From assembly GCF_905475345.1 (NCBI RefSeq), contig NC_066587.1:14760558-14824557 (forward strand): a stretch of 64,000 nt of DNA. The letters run 5' to 3'. The DNA comes from Vespula vulgaris (lineage: Eukaryota > Arthropoda > Insecta > Hymenoptera > Vespidae). Positions 46,944 to 61,651 of the stretch are shown here, piece by piece. Numbering within the stretch: position 1 is the first letter of the stretch; every line of letters begins with the position of its first letter. The notes under the pieces are model-generated. The model did no database searches. It was not told the DNA's origin and was given only the letters and a program-made list of their open reading frames with translations. The translations under genes were made by a program, and so were the position numbers.

Positions 46944-49214
46944 GGGAGGGGGAAGGGAGGGAGGGAGAGAGAGAGAGGGAGAGAGAGAGAGTGGGCTGAC
47001 CGAAAGAAGTACACACACACACACTCACATACACACACATATTTATCTATTTATATAAATAGATAAATATCATCTTCGAGCACCTCCAGAATTTCAATGC
47101 ACGTTATTATTATTTTTCAATAACAAACCAATCGACATTCCTAATTCTTTCCTAATTATTTTTCCTTTTCTTTTTCTATCTATTTTAGTTGTAGTTTATT
47201 TAAAATTATCCTCAAAAGGATTCTCATAAAATAAAAGAAGGAAAATAAGCAGATTATTCGATCGTTTCATTTGAAGCGAAATCGACATGATTGAAGTCGA
47301 TTTATCGTTACCATGTCACCTATCGCTCGTGAACCTTCTTTGTTTCCTGGGACCTTTCGTAACGGATAAATGATCGCTCTCTAGAATCTACTAGCAATCC
47401 AAGAATCTCGTTCTTTATTTCCTTTATTTGTAGAAAAGAGATTGATATTTGTTACTTATCGATCAATCGTAAATATCTATAAATCTATCTATCCATCTAT
47501 TTTTATTTTACGACTATTATATCATCTACATATACATATGCGCATACATATTCTTTCTTCATGCACACGCGTGTACGAGAGTGTCAATTTCTCTGTTTCT
47601 GTTTTTTATTCATTCTCCTATCTTCGATCCATACACACACGTGCGCGCGCGCGCGCGTATACACATACACACACATACACACACATACACGAACATGCAC
47701 ACACATATGTAGATATACGCGGATGATCATGATCATACATATGGAACGATAGATCCTCCTCTTCCGAAAGAGTATCGGAGAATTATCGCGATCTTTACGT
47801 ACCTCGGTAATTCGTACCTTTAAATTTCCGTCGACGATATTAACGCAGTCGATTACGTGTCGCCGGTTTGGATCCGAACAAACGACACAGAATTAAAAGT
47901 CCGGTGTTTCGCCTGAGAAGGCGTCGTTGACTGCACGTCGAGAACTGCGAAACGGTATCTCTTAAGTTTGACCTATGACACGTTGCCGATTACGTGCGGC
48001 CCGCAGAATGGCAACAGTAATGGCGCATCGAGAAAGAATCTCTTTTTCTCTTTCTTTCTTCTTTATTTTTATCATCCTTCTCTTCTTTCATTCTTCCTCT
48101 CTCATCCATCGATTTTCGTTGCATTTCTTTTGTAATTAGGATGAGATTGGTTAATTTGACCTCTTGTATGTTTCTTATCGAAAAAGGGAAAGAAGGGAGG
48201 ACAAAGAAAAAAACCAAAAAGAATATAATTATATAATCATGCAATTAACCCTTTGTAATGCCATGTAATTTTTAAATCAAACACATATCTATATTTTTGA
48301 AATCTTATTTTTCATTTTTATTTGATACAAATTAACGCTATACATGGTATAGTATAATTATATTATGAATTATACATTATATAATATTTATTTTTAGGTA
48401 TGAAAAAGGAAAAGAAGAAAAATTGAGTTATAAAGCGTTAACATTACACTTTGATACATCGATCGACGGGATCGAGTTAATGTTCGAAGTCTAGCTCGTT
48501 AATTAAATATCCATGATATTGTCAAAAGATAATCATTCATTTAACGATTAACTACTAATTGGCAAATTCTCAACTGTCTCGTTCTAAGCAAATCGATCGA
48601 ACTTTTCTATGGTGGAACGTCTCTCTTTAAAAAAGTTTCTTAATGAGCTCGATCGTCTATTTTTGATTTCTTCTCTTCTTATCATCATCCTCTGAAGGAT
48701 TCTCTCTTTCTCCCCCCCCCCCTCTCTCTCTCTTTCTCTCCCTTTCATTCCTAAGAAAGAAAAAGGAAAAGAAACTACGAGCGGAAAAGTCGAATTTATC
48801 TCTGGCAGACGTTCGTAATTATGTTCAAAGTCCAGATCGTGTCGAAGCTTTCGTGTTTGGGCTTTATACGGGAAGTCGAAGATTTAATCTTTGAGTTGTA
48901 TGCTCGTGCGAGCACGGTATGCGTGTAAGTGAGATAGATGCGTTCGCATGTACATATGTATATATACTATACAAGTTTGTAAACGATATATGTACACGCA
49001 TATGTTTTAAGGCGATTTCTCAGTCTCTACATTTCCACGAGATCCGATTGTCTCGCATCGAGGTTTCGCATGCGTCGAGAGAAAAAGAAAGAGATGAGAG
49101 AAAAAGAGCACCAATGGCTTCTCTTCCTCCTACTCTTCATCATTCTCATTCGTCTTTTCTTATTCGTCTCGAGTTCGCGTCTGCGCTATGAAAAAATCTC
49201 TCCTCGAAGAACCA

Positions 49215-49250
<36 letters not shown>

Positions 49251-52043
49251 GCTCTTTTTTTTTTCTTTTTCTTCCTTCCATTTTTTTGTCTACTATTTTT
49301 CTTTCTCTTTTTTTTTCTTTCGATATCAAGGTCCGCTTTTATATCTCCTGCCTTTTCTCTCTCTATCGTAACGAGACTTTATGCCATTTTTATACGTAAC
49401 ATCGATGAGCAAAACGAGTCATGACGTGATGAAGGAAAATTTCAAGGAAGTTGATCCATTTAGAAAGGGATAACGTTACGTCGAATTAATTTGCTCGTTC
49501 GGTGGAAGAAATCCTTCGATCTTTTTTGTTTGTCTTCTTTTCTTTCTTTCTTTTTTCTTTTTTCTTCTTTTTCATAAGTTTCTTAATAAAAATATTATCC
49601 TGAATTTAATTCAAGCATCCATTTTGTATTTTACGTTTAATTAATTTTATATATTGACCATATACTTATGTTGAAAATAAAATAACATAATGCAAAAGAT
49701 ATCGAATTTAAATATTATATAAAAAATAATATTATCTTAATTATATATTAATCGTAAAAAGAATTTTTGAAGAGATAAGTAAGTTTAGAATGAGTGATAT
49801 TCATCAATATCAATTAGTGACACGTCTGTGTAAGTCATTCCTAACAAATTATTAACAACAGTATTTGTATGAAAACATGTTTATAAAATCTAATATATAT
49901 CTACTATTGACTAGAACAAATTTTTCTACAAGCTAAGCTTGAACTTTTCTACCGAAGAAGATAACCGACAGATAATGTTAATTAACTTGTTGATTATCGA
50001 TATCATCGGTTAATTCTAATCATTGACATTAATTAGCTTTAAGCATTAAAATCAACCCAAATAAAAGAAAAAAGAAGTAATTTGCTTTTCTAAGCGCTTT
50101 AAATTTGTCTAATAATAAATTTAATTTAGATTACGTGTGTATTTGATAATTAAGAATTACATATTTCATGTTTATTTATAAAGATTTCAAAACATTTAGA
50201 GTACTATAATATGCATGACGTCTGTTTGAGTAAAGTATCGATATTTATCATAACTCTTCATCGGAATGCAACGGAAACGGTAAGCTTCTTACAACATGCT
50301 TGACGAACATGTTAGGGAAAAAGAAGATATGTATTAAATAGTGCTATCGAAGTCAATTTATTTTAATCTATGCCTATATAAATACATATATATATATATA
50401 CATACATATGCATGAATATATCGAAAAGATAATAATCGTATTTGTTTCGAAGTACATGATTTAATCATATATGTATATATAAAAAATACATAGAAGTATA
50501 TAAATATGTGTGTGAAGCAACGTTAGTCTGTTTGACATCTCTTTTAAAAACGTTTTTGCGTCTTAGATACGACAATTACATAGAATATAGATCAATGCAA
50601 TTTAGCATATGTATGTCATCTGTAATTGGAAATGTCTTTTATTGAAAAAAGAGATGTATTATTCTTTAGATCGAAGGATAACAAAAATGCGAGAGTATTT
50701 TATTTATAAATGTTGTAATACAAATGATGTCCGATTAAACAAATTTTACTGAATTTTAACACAATTTTCCTTCATTGAAAAGTCAATTCCTAGTTTTCTC
50801 ACTGGATGAATACTAGCAATCTTCCGTTTGACATTGCTAGTTAGTCTTTGTTAGTCGGATCCAGTGATAGATCTCTAGATAGAAATGCTCTTTATTAATC
50901 CGACCTTTTCTTTAGGCTATGATCGTGAAGGTACTTTCGTGTCTTTGAGAATTTCCAGATCTTCCAGATGTATTTATTTATAGAATTATTCTAATTTTTT
51001 TTCCCATGTAATTTGACATTTAAATACGATGAGTGATGATCAAACTTCGTTGTATGTTTCGTAGATTTTTCTTTTTTTTTATGTTATCAATTTTTATTTC
51101 AATTATTTCTATATCCATAAATGGTCTAGCTGATAGATCTCCTGACTCTGCACATGTTTAATTTATCGTTGTTGACAACGTTAATAGACAATCATTTATA
51201 TTCACTAAAAATAAATCACAAATGGGGTTGCCTGAATTATAAGATATGAATAAAGAAGATGATGAGTATAAGATATTTCTTCATGTCATTCATTTAATTT
51301 TGTTTGTAAACGCTTCGCACTTTCGTTGATACTTCGAACGATCAAAAATGCCTGATTCTATCAACGATTTATTTCTTATTCATTGATTTTAAGTGGATTA
51401 ATAATTTAGAACAATGTAGTTGCGAATACATTGAATGACCCAAATTATATGACAACCCGTTTTACATCGGTACATGGATATTATCAACGACGACGACGAT
51501 ACTGAAGCAATGATAAAGAAAAAATGTTGAATATAATAATATTAAAATTATTCGATTAGTTGTTCTGAAATATATTTTCAAACGTAATAGATAGAATGAT
51601 GTTGCTATATATGTTGGATATAGTGAACATAAAAAATGAACGTAAAACTGTAAACATAAAGAATATTTTATCGTTAAAAAAATCATTCGAGACGGAAATG
51701 TTTTCTAATGCTGGGACGTGAATCATTTTTTAACGCTCGTAAATTTATTTATCAGTAAAAAAATTTTTCTTTCGAGAAAATATCGTTTTTTTTATTACTT
51801 TTTAAAATTCTTGCTTGAGAAAAGAAAAAAATATGTCTGTAGGATTCGTTTCTTTTTTTTAAGCATGTTACAATTCGCCGACTATTGTAACGTTGTAACG
51901 TTTTACACGGGTTATGCAGGACATGTCTCGTGCAACGCTTCTAATATTAACTTCAATCAGAGGCAATAAGGAGGAAATAACTCGACACGTGCACGCGCTA
52001 TTATTTATTGTCTCGGATGCTCACGTGATGATGAAAATAGGCA
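45956..52043. other. Intergenic region, repeat-rich
   Basis: No coding region is supported. It holds GA tracts at 46338-46372 and about 46869-46991, CA/GT and CG-alternating runs near 47010-47040 and 47630-47700, and CT/TTC tracts near 48715-48745 and 49220-49330. The part from 49.6 to 51.9 kb is plain AT-rich DNA. The CpG-rich patch at about 47.8-48.0 kb is the best candidate for the Lsd-1 leader exon and promoter. Confidence 0.5.
47818..47935 (-). promoter_or_regulatory. Candidate non-coding first exon/promoter of Lsd-1
   Basis: Lsd-1 coding exon 1 begins right at an acceptor, so a leader exon is required. On the minus strand, a CpG-rich patch contains initiator-like GCAGTC near 47935 and ends in the good donor AAAG|GTACGA at 47817-47818. 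Splicing from here to 45955 is plausible but unproven. Confidence 0.3.
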
Positions 52044-52076
52044 TATAAAGGTGTCTTGATCTTGAACGGACTGACA
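52044..52076 (+). promoter_or_regulatory. TATA-type promoter of the ecdysteroid-kinase-like gene
   Basis: TATAAAG at 52044-52050 is followed about 30 bases on by an initiator-like CTGACA (near 52074), giving a leader of about 235 bases before the ATG. Two CACGTG E-boxes lie just upstream (about 51986 and 52022). TATA promoters are common for regulated detoxification-type genes. Confidence 0.5.
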
Positions 52077-52309
52077 TATTCCTTCGTGGGCGTCGTTCGG
52101 ACCAAAGTGAACGTTCGCCTGCGTCTATAGGAATATCGTTTATTTTCAAAGTTAATAATTATTTTAAACTGTTAATTCCGTGATTATATCGTTTTCCTTA
52201 TATTCTTGTTTCATTTTTTCCCTAATTCCTCGAAACGTCAAGAAAACTATTTCCGAAAAGAAAAAAAAAAAAAAACATACAAAAGAAGAATTCTACGGGA
52301 CAGGACAAA

Positions 52310-53682
52310 ATGCGTAATCTAGAGAGTCAAAGAATTCTGAAGGACGAGGAATGTTTTGAAGTGGTAAGGAAGAAACTTCATCGAGATTGCATGGAGGATT
52401 TCTCCTTGATCGATTACGAGGTAGTGCCCATAGACGGTGTCAATGGTTACATGGGTCAATATTTTAAACTCAAAGCTAGGGTGGCGCGTCCGATGACACC
52501 ATTGGAAACGAAGGATTTAAATTTCTTCACAAAGATACCACCGCCTATCAGTAGTCCACAATATGAGTTCATTCAACAGTATGGTACCTTCAAGAAAGAG
52601 GTCGAACTTTATACCAGAGTATTTCCTGAAGTTTTGGATGGTCCTGAACAAAAGTATATACCAGAGTGTTTCTTGGGTTTGGAGAATGACGTAATCGTGT
52701 TGGAAGACATGGCACATAGTGGATTTATTATGACAGATAAATTTGAACCATTCGATTTTGAACATTGTCAGGTGTTGATGAAGACACTTGCTAAGTTCCA
52801 TGCAAAGTCGTTCATCTTCGAGGAGCAATACAAAAAGAATTTACACGACGAATTTTCTCATTGCATGCAAGAAACACTTTGGTCTCACAAAGATGGTAAA
52901 AGCAAGGCCATGTTCGATGCTGCTGTTAAGGGTACAGTTTCCATGATCGAGATCATACCAAATTTGAATAAAAATCAGAAGGAAGTTTTCAAGGAAAAAC
53001 TCATCGATTTATCGGCAAGTCACATGGATAAATTATCACCCTCGTCTAAGCACAAAAACGTCTTGTGTCATGGTGATTTATGGGCAAATAATATACTATT
53101 TAAGTATGACAAGGATAAGAAACCGATCGAGTGTTGTCTGATAGATTTTCAATTAGCCAGGTGAGGATCGTCATTCATTGAAAATTAATAAGAAAAATGA
53201 CAAAATTGAGTGTTTAATTTTTCTTTTTTTTTCAAAATCATATCTCTTTTGTAATATTATTTTAAATCTTTAGGTACAATCCACCAGCGCATGATATTCT
53301 ATGCTTTTTTCAATTCACGACTAGTCGAGAATTACGAGATAAACATTGCGAGACCTTGTTAAAAATTTATTACGATTCGATGACAGAAGCATTGAAAGAA
53401 GCAGGCTTGGACATATCAATGATCTTTCCATGGATCGAATTTATGTCGTCGATTGAGGATTTACGTACTATGTGCATTATTCACGGTATCTTAAATACAC
53501 CGATCATGCTCTTGGATCCTGGCGCGGCCAGCAAGTACTTCAGCGAGGAACCTGAACTTCTCGAAAGCGTTCTCTACGTCGATAGGACACCTCTTATTTG
53601 TGGACAATTCGAGAATGTACCGAAATATCGGGCCAGAATGCTCGAGGGTTTGCTCGAGTTATATGATCGTTTAGTCGATTAA
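52310..53682 (+). CDS. Ecdysteroid-kinase-like protein (EcKinase/CHKov family)
   Basis: Two exons, 52310-53160 and 53274-53682, join in phase 2 to give 1260 nt, 419 aa, the usual length for this family. Its members are predicted small-molecule kinases, some tied to ecdysteroid 22-phosphorylation and others to xenobiotic handling. Visible features are the N-lobe region YFKLKARV and FFTKIPP, the hinge motif VIVLEDM, a catalytic loop of Brenner type LCHGDLWANNILF and the metal-binding LIDFQLARYNPPAHD that spans the intron. These carry the family's HGDxWxxN and DFQ residues. The C-terminal helical part runs to LLELYDRLVD. The start is the first ATG of the open exon, behind an A-rich leader. It stands alone here, whereas the family often forms arrays. 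The substrate cannot be told from sequence. Confidence 0.9.
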
Positions 53683-54563
53683 ATTTCTTCATTTCTTCGT
53701 TTAACAAAAAAAGTATTCCCTGTAGTCTAATATTGGATTACTATTCGAAATAATCTGTATAATTAAAATATTAAAAATATTGTAAAAAGTAAGAATTTTG
53801 AAAATAATTATTCACTCATTTGAATCTTTGATATACATCGAGCTTGGCTCGATTACGTTACGGATATATTGATTCGGTTGATTTAATAGAAGTGTCCGAA
53901 TAAATCCAAGATTCTAATAAACTGCAAAAGTAATTAATACTCTTTTTTTTTAATTTCTTTATTTATTAATAGAAATTATACTCACCTTGGTATAATATTA
54001 CGAATAAATCTCGAATAATAAACATCCTCTTTGTATTCTGCAAGGAAACGTTTTTAAAGAAGGAAGGATATAAGAATTGTATGTAAAATAAAAATTTGAT
54101 TTCAAATTTGACGATGGTATCGCATGTTGAGAGACAATGACAATCTTATCGATCATGTGAACGGTATGACCCTATTCGGGACACGCTCGAAATAGGACAT
54201 CCGTTCTCTTTTATTACAAACTCTGATGTGAATATCGCACACCGAAACGTGAGGCATAATGGGACTCTTGTAATTTCATACCTTTTATGTATATAATTAT
54301 TTATATCGTCAATTATAATGAATATATAGTTATGTACAATATTGAATCTCATTCTTTAACAATAACATCAACAACATGATTAAACAACGTTCCTCATTGG
54401 TACACAAATTGTAAATGTACAGATAAAAAAGCATTAGATGAGGTTCAATGAGGCATCGAAGGTGGGCGTACACACTCGGCGCGCCTGAATCCCTTCTTCC
54501 CTTCGTACACAAACGTAATCCTTTTATCTATTTATATATATATACATATACATATATATATAC

Positions 54564-54594
<31 letters not shown>

Positions 54595-57227
54595 CATATA
54601 TATGTATGTATATACATTTACACATACACATACACATATACATACACCTGTCGAAATATTTTCGATCCTATGTCCATATAAATCTTTCATTTCCATTTAC
54701 CTCTTCGTCTTCCTCTTCAACCTTTCCATCTTCCTCGTCGTCTTCTTCTTCTTCATCTTCTTTATCCCTTCTCTCATATTTTTCTCTTTTATTAAATTTT
54801 ATTTTATTCTTTTTTTTCTTTTTTTTTTTTCTTTTTCTTTTTACGTAAGCCTTCGTCACACACAGAAAGTGATCCCTTTATCTAGATCACTTCGAAAACG
54901 TTACTACCCGTGCGTTATTTCGTGGCACGAAAGAGTCAGAGTGCGTTGATAATGAAGTACACCCGTATATAACTTCACGAATAGAAATTATTATGTTTAA
55001 TCATCCACGACGACCCTTACCATCGTTAATTAATTAATTACACGGGCCACCGAAATCCCCTTCGAATGTTCTTCATGCAACACCGAACGACATTTTTAAT
55101 TTCTTTCTCTCTCTCTCTCTCTTTCTCTTCTCCCCTCTCCTTTTCTGTTTTTATTTCATACTACAATTTCTTTCCATGCCATAATCAAACGCAAAGGTGT
55201 CGTTCGACGTGGCGAAGGTAAAGGGATTAACGCAAGAATACAATCGCACGTACATACACACATTATGAGCACGCATATTATACGTATATATACACACATT
55301 ATTTATATCTTTATACTCTTTATATATATATGTATATGTATCTGTATACATACATAGATACATACATACATATATATATATATATTTGTTTATTATTTAT
55401 ACGTATATACCTAGCAATATTTATACTTCGTTTATACACGTACACGTTCCACATGCACGCAACAAAATATACGCCGTGTATCACTCAAGGCGAATTAGAT
55501 TACACGGTATGTATCGATCGAGTCGGTGCATGATTTAATTATTAAGGAGAGTGCACGACGCTTTTACTTCCTCGCGAGGAACCAGCCAGGGCCGACGCTT
55601 AGCCGCTCTTGTACAACTTGTACCTCGATCTTTCGTGATTGTCGACGTTTTTTTTTTCTTTTTTTTTCTTTTTTCTTTTTCCTTTTTTTTTATTTTTTTC
55701 TTATATTTTCTAACAAAACGACAAGAATCTTAATAGATAAAAATATTACATAGAGATGTTTACTAGAAACTAGTAAATAGTGGAAAAGAAAGAAAGAGAG
55801 AAAAAAGAAAAAAAAAAGTAATTTTCGTTTTATGGGTAGAAATAAAACGTCGACGTTAACGAGATCGAGAACAAATATGCTGGACGATCACGATTCTCGA
55901 AAAATCCTTCTTTCTCTCTCCGTTTTGTGCGTACGCATCCTGGGTTTAAAAAAAGGAACTCGACGAAAGCATAAAAAAGTCGTTTAATCGAAAGCGAACG
56001 AACATCGAACTGTCTCTCAGTTTGAAAATCGATCACGAACGAAGCTTTCCCTGGCTCCGTCGCGACAGGACGCAAATCGTCGACCGATTCGTCTAGACGA
56101 GACTTTACGCAAGGCTCCAACGAGTTTCTCGTTTTATTTTAGTTTATTTTATTTTGTTTTTTTTTGTTTTTATTATTTTTTTTATTTCGTATATTTGTTT
56201 CTTCATCGATTTGTTTATTTTTTCATCTTTCATCGGATCGATTTCGTACTCTTTCGTTTATTATTTTCTCTTATCAGTTTTTTTGTCTTTTTCTCTTATC
56301 ATCTTTTTTTCCTTTTCTTCTTCTTTTTCTTTTTCGAGTCTTTTTTGCCTCGAACAATGTCACGACACATGACAGAGCACCGATCATACGTGACACGAAT
56401 ATGTCTGTATATATTGCGCGACGGGACGAGCCCCGAAGTCGGGCTTTCGTTAATAAGATTTACATTTCATGAAACTTTAACTTCTTATTCTTATTCCTTT
56501 TTCTTCTTTTTAGGTCGACGAGAAAAGAGACTCTTTCAAAGATTCAAACGTATCTTTTATCTTTTCCTTTTAATCATTTTCTTTTATCAATTAATGAAAT
56601 TTAATTGGTAATATTCGATGGTAAATATCTTATAAAAAGAAAAAGAAAGAAAAAAAGAGGTATAAAAGTTGAGATACGTGCCTATATCTTTTTTTTTTTT
56701 TTTTCATTAAAAAGAAATCTAACTCCAATTGGATGCAAAGAAACAATTCAGTCTTCCTTTTATACGTTAAGTCAATTCATAAATAAGTTAAGAGTTTATT
56801 ACAAAGAAATGACACTTCTCTATGAATCAGCCGGAATAAACAGGATATTTTTTAAACAAGAATTTCTACTGTGCGGTAAGTTAAGTCATAAATAAGTACT
56901 ATTTTATCGTAATAATAACTCCTTATTTATAACGACACTTATACTTATGAATCAACTTGACATATTTTTCTAGACGAGAAGACTTTCGTCTCGTTCCCGT
57001 TCCACATTTTTCTTTTCGAAAATAATTATAGTACGTTTATTTCCTCAATTAAAATATCTCATCATCCATTCGGTATCCAAATAATAACGAGCTTCGATCG
57101 CCGTACGACGGAAAAGAAGGACGTACGATTTTTCTTTTCTTCTCTTTTCATTTTTCTCTCATCCCGTCGCGCGCGTTCACGGATCCTCCGTAAGAAATTA
57201 AAGGAGGATCTTTCGAGAGGAAAGAGA

Positions 57228-57230
57228 CAA

Positions 57231-57270
<40 letters not shown>
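57228..57270. repeat. CAGA tetranucleotide repeat
   Basis: (CAGA)n/(ACAG)n of about 43 bases, with two CAAA variants at its start, in the gene-poor region. Confidence 0.9.
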
Positions 57271-57647
57271 CGTACATATGTACAGATTGACGGACAGAGA
57301 GGACACACACAATTTTTGCAAAATTCTAGCTCGAAAATTTTCGTCTTTCACATTACATGCCAAGTGCCCTCATTGATCGTTTGCACATTTTTTATGCATG
57401 TCTACATTCTATTACTTCTTCTTTTTTTCATCGTTATCATAATCATCATCATCAGCATTATCATCATTATCATCATCATTAATGTTCAACTTCACAAGCT
57501 TCGAGACATTTCCCCGTCGCTTCGAAATCGAGCTGTACACACAGAAACGTTTATGTACAACGAATTAAAATACGAACTGCAGTGGCAGTGAACAGTGCAG
57601 ATGAATAGGTACTCCAAACAGCAAGTTAATTAGCGGCACAGCGCAAC

Positions 57648-57681
57648 AGCGGCGGCGGCGGCGGCGGCGGTAGCGGCGGCG
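57648..57681. repeat. CGG trinucleotide repeat
   Basis: (CGG)n of about 34 bases with one TAG interruption. It is a rare GC-only tract in otherwise AT-rich DNA. Confidence 0.9.
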
Positions 57682-59205
57682 ATTATTTTTTTTTTTATGG
57701 GTTTTTTCTTTTTTTTTCTCTTTTTTTTTCTTAATCACATTATTACAAACACACACACACGCGCGAGACACGACACGTCTATATCATTATCTATTCATTT
57801 AGCTCGACATCTTCAGCTTCCCTTTTTTTTTTAATTACTCGTTTATTCTTTTTCTTCTTCCTCTTCTTCCTCCTCCTCTTCTTCTTTTTTTTCGTCTTTA
57901 TTTTTACGATTTGTGTTTATTTATTTTTTTTTAATACTTTTCTTTTTTTCTTCATTTAAATTAGTTTCTCCTTTTTCTTTTTATCGCTCTCTGTGTCCTA
58001 GGCTAATTAACACGCACGTTCCGTTCCTTTGTTGGCAAGAAAATCGAGGGTATAAAGTAGATGAGAAAAAGGATGAAATAATAAAGAAAGAAAAAAGAAA
58101 AACGAAGTGAATTTACTGGCGCGTAATTAACATTTCTTTTATTCTTCCCTTCGTATTTTGATTTTCATCCGCTTCTACCCTCGTCTCCAGCCACGTGGAC
58201 CTACTCACGCACACACATACACGTATACGCGACCAACACGAAGAAGAAACACGATTAGTCGCGTCGTCGTCGGGTTTCACGACGGACGTAAATAAGTACC
58301 GAGCCTTTTTACTTTCACGTCTATGTGTGTGTATGTTTACGTGAATTTAACACGTACACATATACGCACTATCGGAGATCGAGAGAATATATTAATGAAT
58401 GAAAGAAGGAACAAACGAATCAATGAATGAATAAATGAATGAATGAGTGAATAAATGAATAAATGAATGAATGAGAGAGAGAAAGAGAAAGAGAGAGTAC
58501 AATACCTGTGCACAAGTTTATCCGTTATATGTAGGTATGTATATTTATATCCTTTGGCATATGTGTATATATATGTACGTCCGTTATATTTTCTTATTTG
58601 TTGTTTTTCTTCTTCTTTTTTTTTTACTTTTGTTTTATACACAGGTGAGTTTCACAAAAATATATAAAAGAGAGAGCGCTATGTGTACATATATATGTGC
58701 ATATAATACCTATATATAATCGATTTACTTCACGTCGCATGGAAAAGTGTATTTATGTGTGTACATCTGTTTTGTGTGTACGTAAACGTATGATTGGCTT
58801 CGTTAGAATAATTTCTCTTTTCTTTTTCCTTTTTTTCTTTTTTTCTTTTTCATTATCTTATCTAACATTTTTTCCACTTTATCTCGAATCTTAATTTAAC
58901 ACGTACACGTTATACGTTGCACGTGTATCTTTGTGTGCGTGTGTGCGTGTGTGTGTTTAACGTCCAACGTTTTTTCTTCGATAAGATTACATCTCGCTTA
59001 CTTTCTTATGACCCCTTCTTCTCTTACACTCGTGTCATTGTAAAAGAGTCCTTTTTTCGTCGCTTATCCTTACGTCTTATAAATGTCTTTAGGCTTTGGG
59101 ACGTTCACGAATGAACAGCACTCTCGTATCTCTTATACGTACATATATACAAAAAAATTAAAATTAGTTTATCAGTTAGAGAAAGAGAAAAAGAGACAGA
59201 TAAAG

Positions 59206-59246
59206 ATAGATAGATAGATAGACAGATAGATAGATAGATAGATAGA
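59206..59246. repeat. GATA tetranucleotide repeat
   Basis: (GATA)n of about 40 bases with one GACA interruption. Confidence 0.9.
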
Positions 59247-59475
59247 GAGAAAGGAATCGCATGAAAGTTATACATGAAGAAAAGAAGACGACGGTGAATG
59301 CAGGCCGAAATAGCTCGAGGATGGAAATGCGAGCGACTTCGAACGTTTTTCATATTTTTTCTTGTGATTTTTGTTCTTCTTTAATTACACAAGAAAACGT
59401 ACATATATACACGTATATGTACGTGTACTTGCTCTGTATATATATGTATATATACATATATATATAATGTATTTG

Positions 59476-59507
<32 letters not shown>

Positions 59508-61645
59508 TGTATATGTATATTTATGCGCGCACACCACACACGCACGCATGCACGCACACGCACACACACAAAACGTTCCTTTATCATACAATGATAACTC
59601 TCGAATGAAACGAACGCGAGAGATCAGAGTTCTTTCTTTTTTATGCAAGAAAAGACACATACACACATACAGACGATGCGCGACTCTCAACTCTTTCGAC
59701 GACGTTCGACGTCATTGTTTAGGATTAGGAGGGGGTTGGGGGCTGCTCCTCGACGTCCCAAAGTTTTGCGATCATGGTAGTCATCGTAGAGAGAACCGGT
59801 AAGCTACACGATACGTACGTACGTACTTACAAAAAATTATTTCAAAAAACACAGTTATATACGTTCCCCTTCTTTTTCCCTTCCTATTTCTTCTTTCCTT
59901 CTTTTTTTTTGTCGTTCTTTTTATTTTTGTTTCGTTCCTTATCTTCTCTACCTCATTCTCATCTTCTTTTGCACCGATACGATGTGCGTGTGCGTGCGTA
60001 TGTGTAAAACCTGTACAAAGTGCTCGAGATTGAAAATTTGTATTGTTTCTTTCGTATTTGGTTGTGTAAAGCAAGACACACGAGGTAAAGGTTACAACGT
60101 TTTTGTTTTTGTTTTTTTTTATATTTTTTTTTTGTATTTTTTTTTTATATTTTTTTTTGTTTTTTTTTTCTTTTTATATGTACGTAGTAGTTCCGGGCAC
60201 ACTACGATTTTCTTCTCTCTACACGCACTCATCAGCAGTGTCACCTTTCAACCCTTTCGGTACTCCTTCTCATATTCTTCTTCGTATTTATTTTTGTCTT
60301 TTTGTTTTTCTTTTTTTTATTGGTTTTTATATTTTTTATTCATCTTTTATCTTTGTCGCCGATCTCCTCTTTGCCTTTTCTTTCTTCATCTTCTTCTTCA
60401 TCTCTCCATCGTCTTTCCCTTTGGCCTCTTATTCGATGCACTTCCTATCAATTGAAATCGTTTGTCTTTTTGCTTTTATAATAATATCGTTTCTATAGTT
60501 TTATCTCTTCGCTTATTTATTCTATTTGTCTTTTGTTCACGTCTCCACGTCTTACTTTTTCATTTTCTTTTTCTTTTCTTTTCTTTTCTTTTCTTCTCTT
60601 TTTTTTTCTTTCTTACGTCGAGGTATGAAAAGAGTCAGGTTTGAGGGGACGAGAGGGAAAATGGAGGAAAAGAGAAAGAAAGAGAGAGAGAGAGAGAGAA
60701 AGAGAAAGAGAGAGGAAAAGAGAGAGAGAAAGAGACAGATAGATAGAGAAAGCGAGAGAGAATAAGAAAGAGATAAGGCGAACGTTGGACAATTAATTTC
60801 TGTTTGAATTAATCTCGACGAATCGCTTTCGGCTTTTCCTCGTTGCACCGTCTTCTCCTTCCTTTTCTCTTATCTTTCATCTTCTTCTTTCTCTTTCTTC
60901 TCTTTATACTTTTGTTTACAAACGAAACAACTCTCGTTCCTCGTCTCTTTAATCCTACGATAATTAAATAATCTCGAATGAATCACACGGAGGCGTTGAT
61001 TTTTTATCTGATCTTGTGTTTTTTCTTTTCTTTATTTTCTTCTTCTTCTTCTTCTTCTTCTTTTTTAAGTTGCTTCGTCGCGTTATTCTTTGTGATTATC
61101 TTTTTTTCTTTCTTTTCTTCTTTTTTTTTTTTAATTCACTGCGAATCATCTTACAGTACGTCGGGGAAGGCTCCGCGAATCGGTGAAACGTCAGTCCTCC
61201 CACCTGTTCTCTGTACCTTCTCCTTTCTCCCGTTGTTTTGTTGTTGTTGTTGTTTGTTCGCTTTCCTGCATCTTAACTTATTATACATATACGCTCCTCT
61301 CTTGAGCTTTCTTAGGTGTATAGGGGCAAGGGGAGGGGGTGACTCGATCACACATTTTGTCTCCGCGATAAGCCGACCAGTCCTTGCGTTAATAGTTGTC
61401 CTTTTACGGAAAAGACAACTTTGATTGATTTTTGAGAGCACCACGTGTAGCTACCCTCGGACCATGTTTCACCATGCCACTTCCAACATTCCCCAATTCT
61501 CCTTCGATTTTCTTTCTCTAATTTCCTCTCCTCTTCATCTTCAATTTCATCTTCCTATCCACTTTTTCCATCCACTCAATCCTCTCCTTCGTACTGCAAA
61601 CTTTCGTCCGTTCTTTTTTGACCTTTTTCTCTTCACGATCACGCG

Positions 61646-61651
61646 TTTATT
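61646..61651 (-). terminator. Candidate poly(A) signal of slowpoke
   Basis: AATAAA on the minus strand, about 590 bases past the slowpoke stop. It is the nearest canonical signal seen, but BK-channel 3' UTRs can be much longer. Confidence 0.3.

Noticed and set aside
46717..47066. Several overlapping Leu/Ser and Arg/Glu frames
   Set aside because: All are translations of a GA/CT tract at about 46869-46991.
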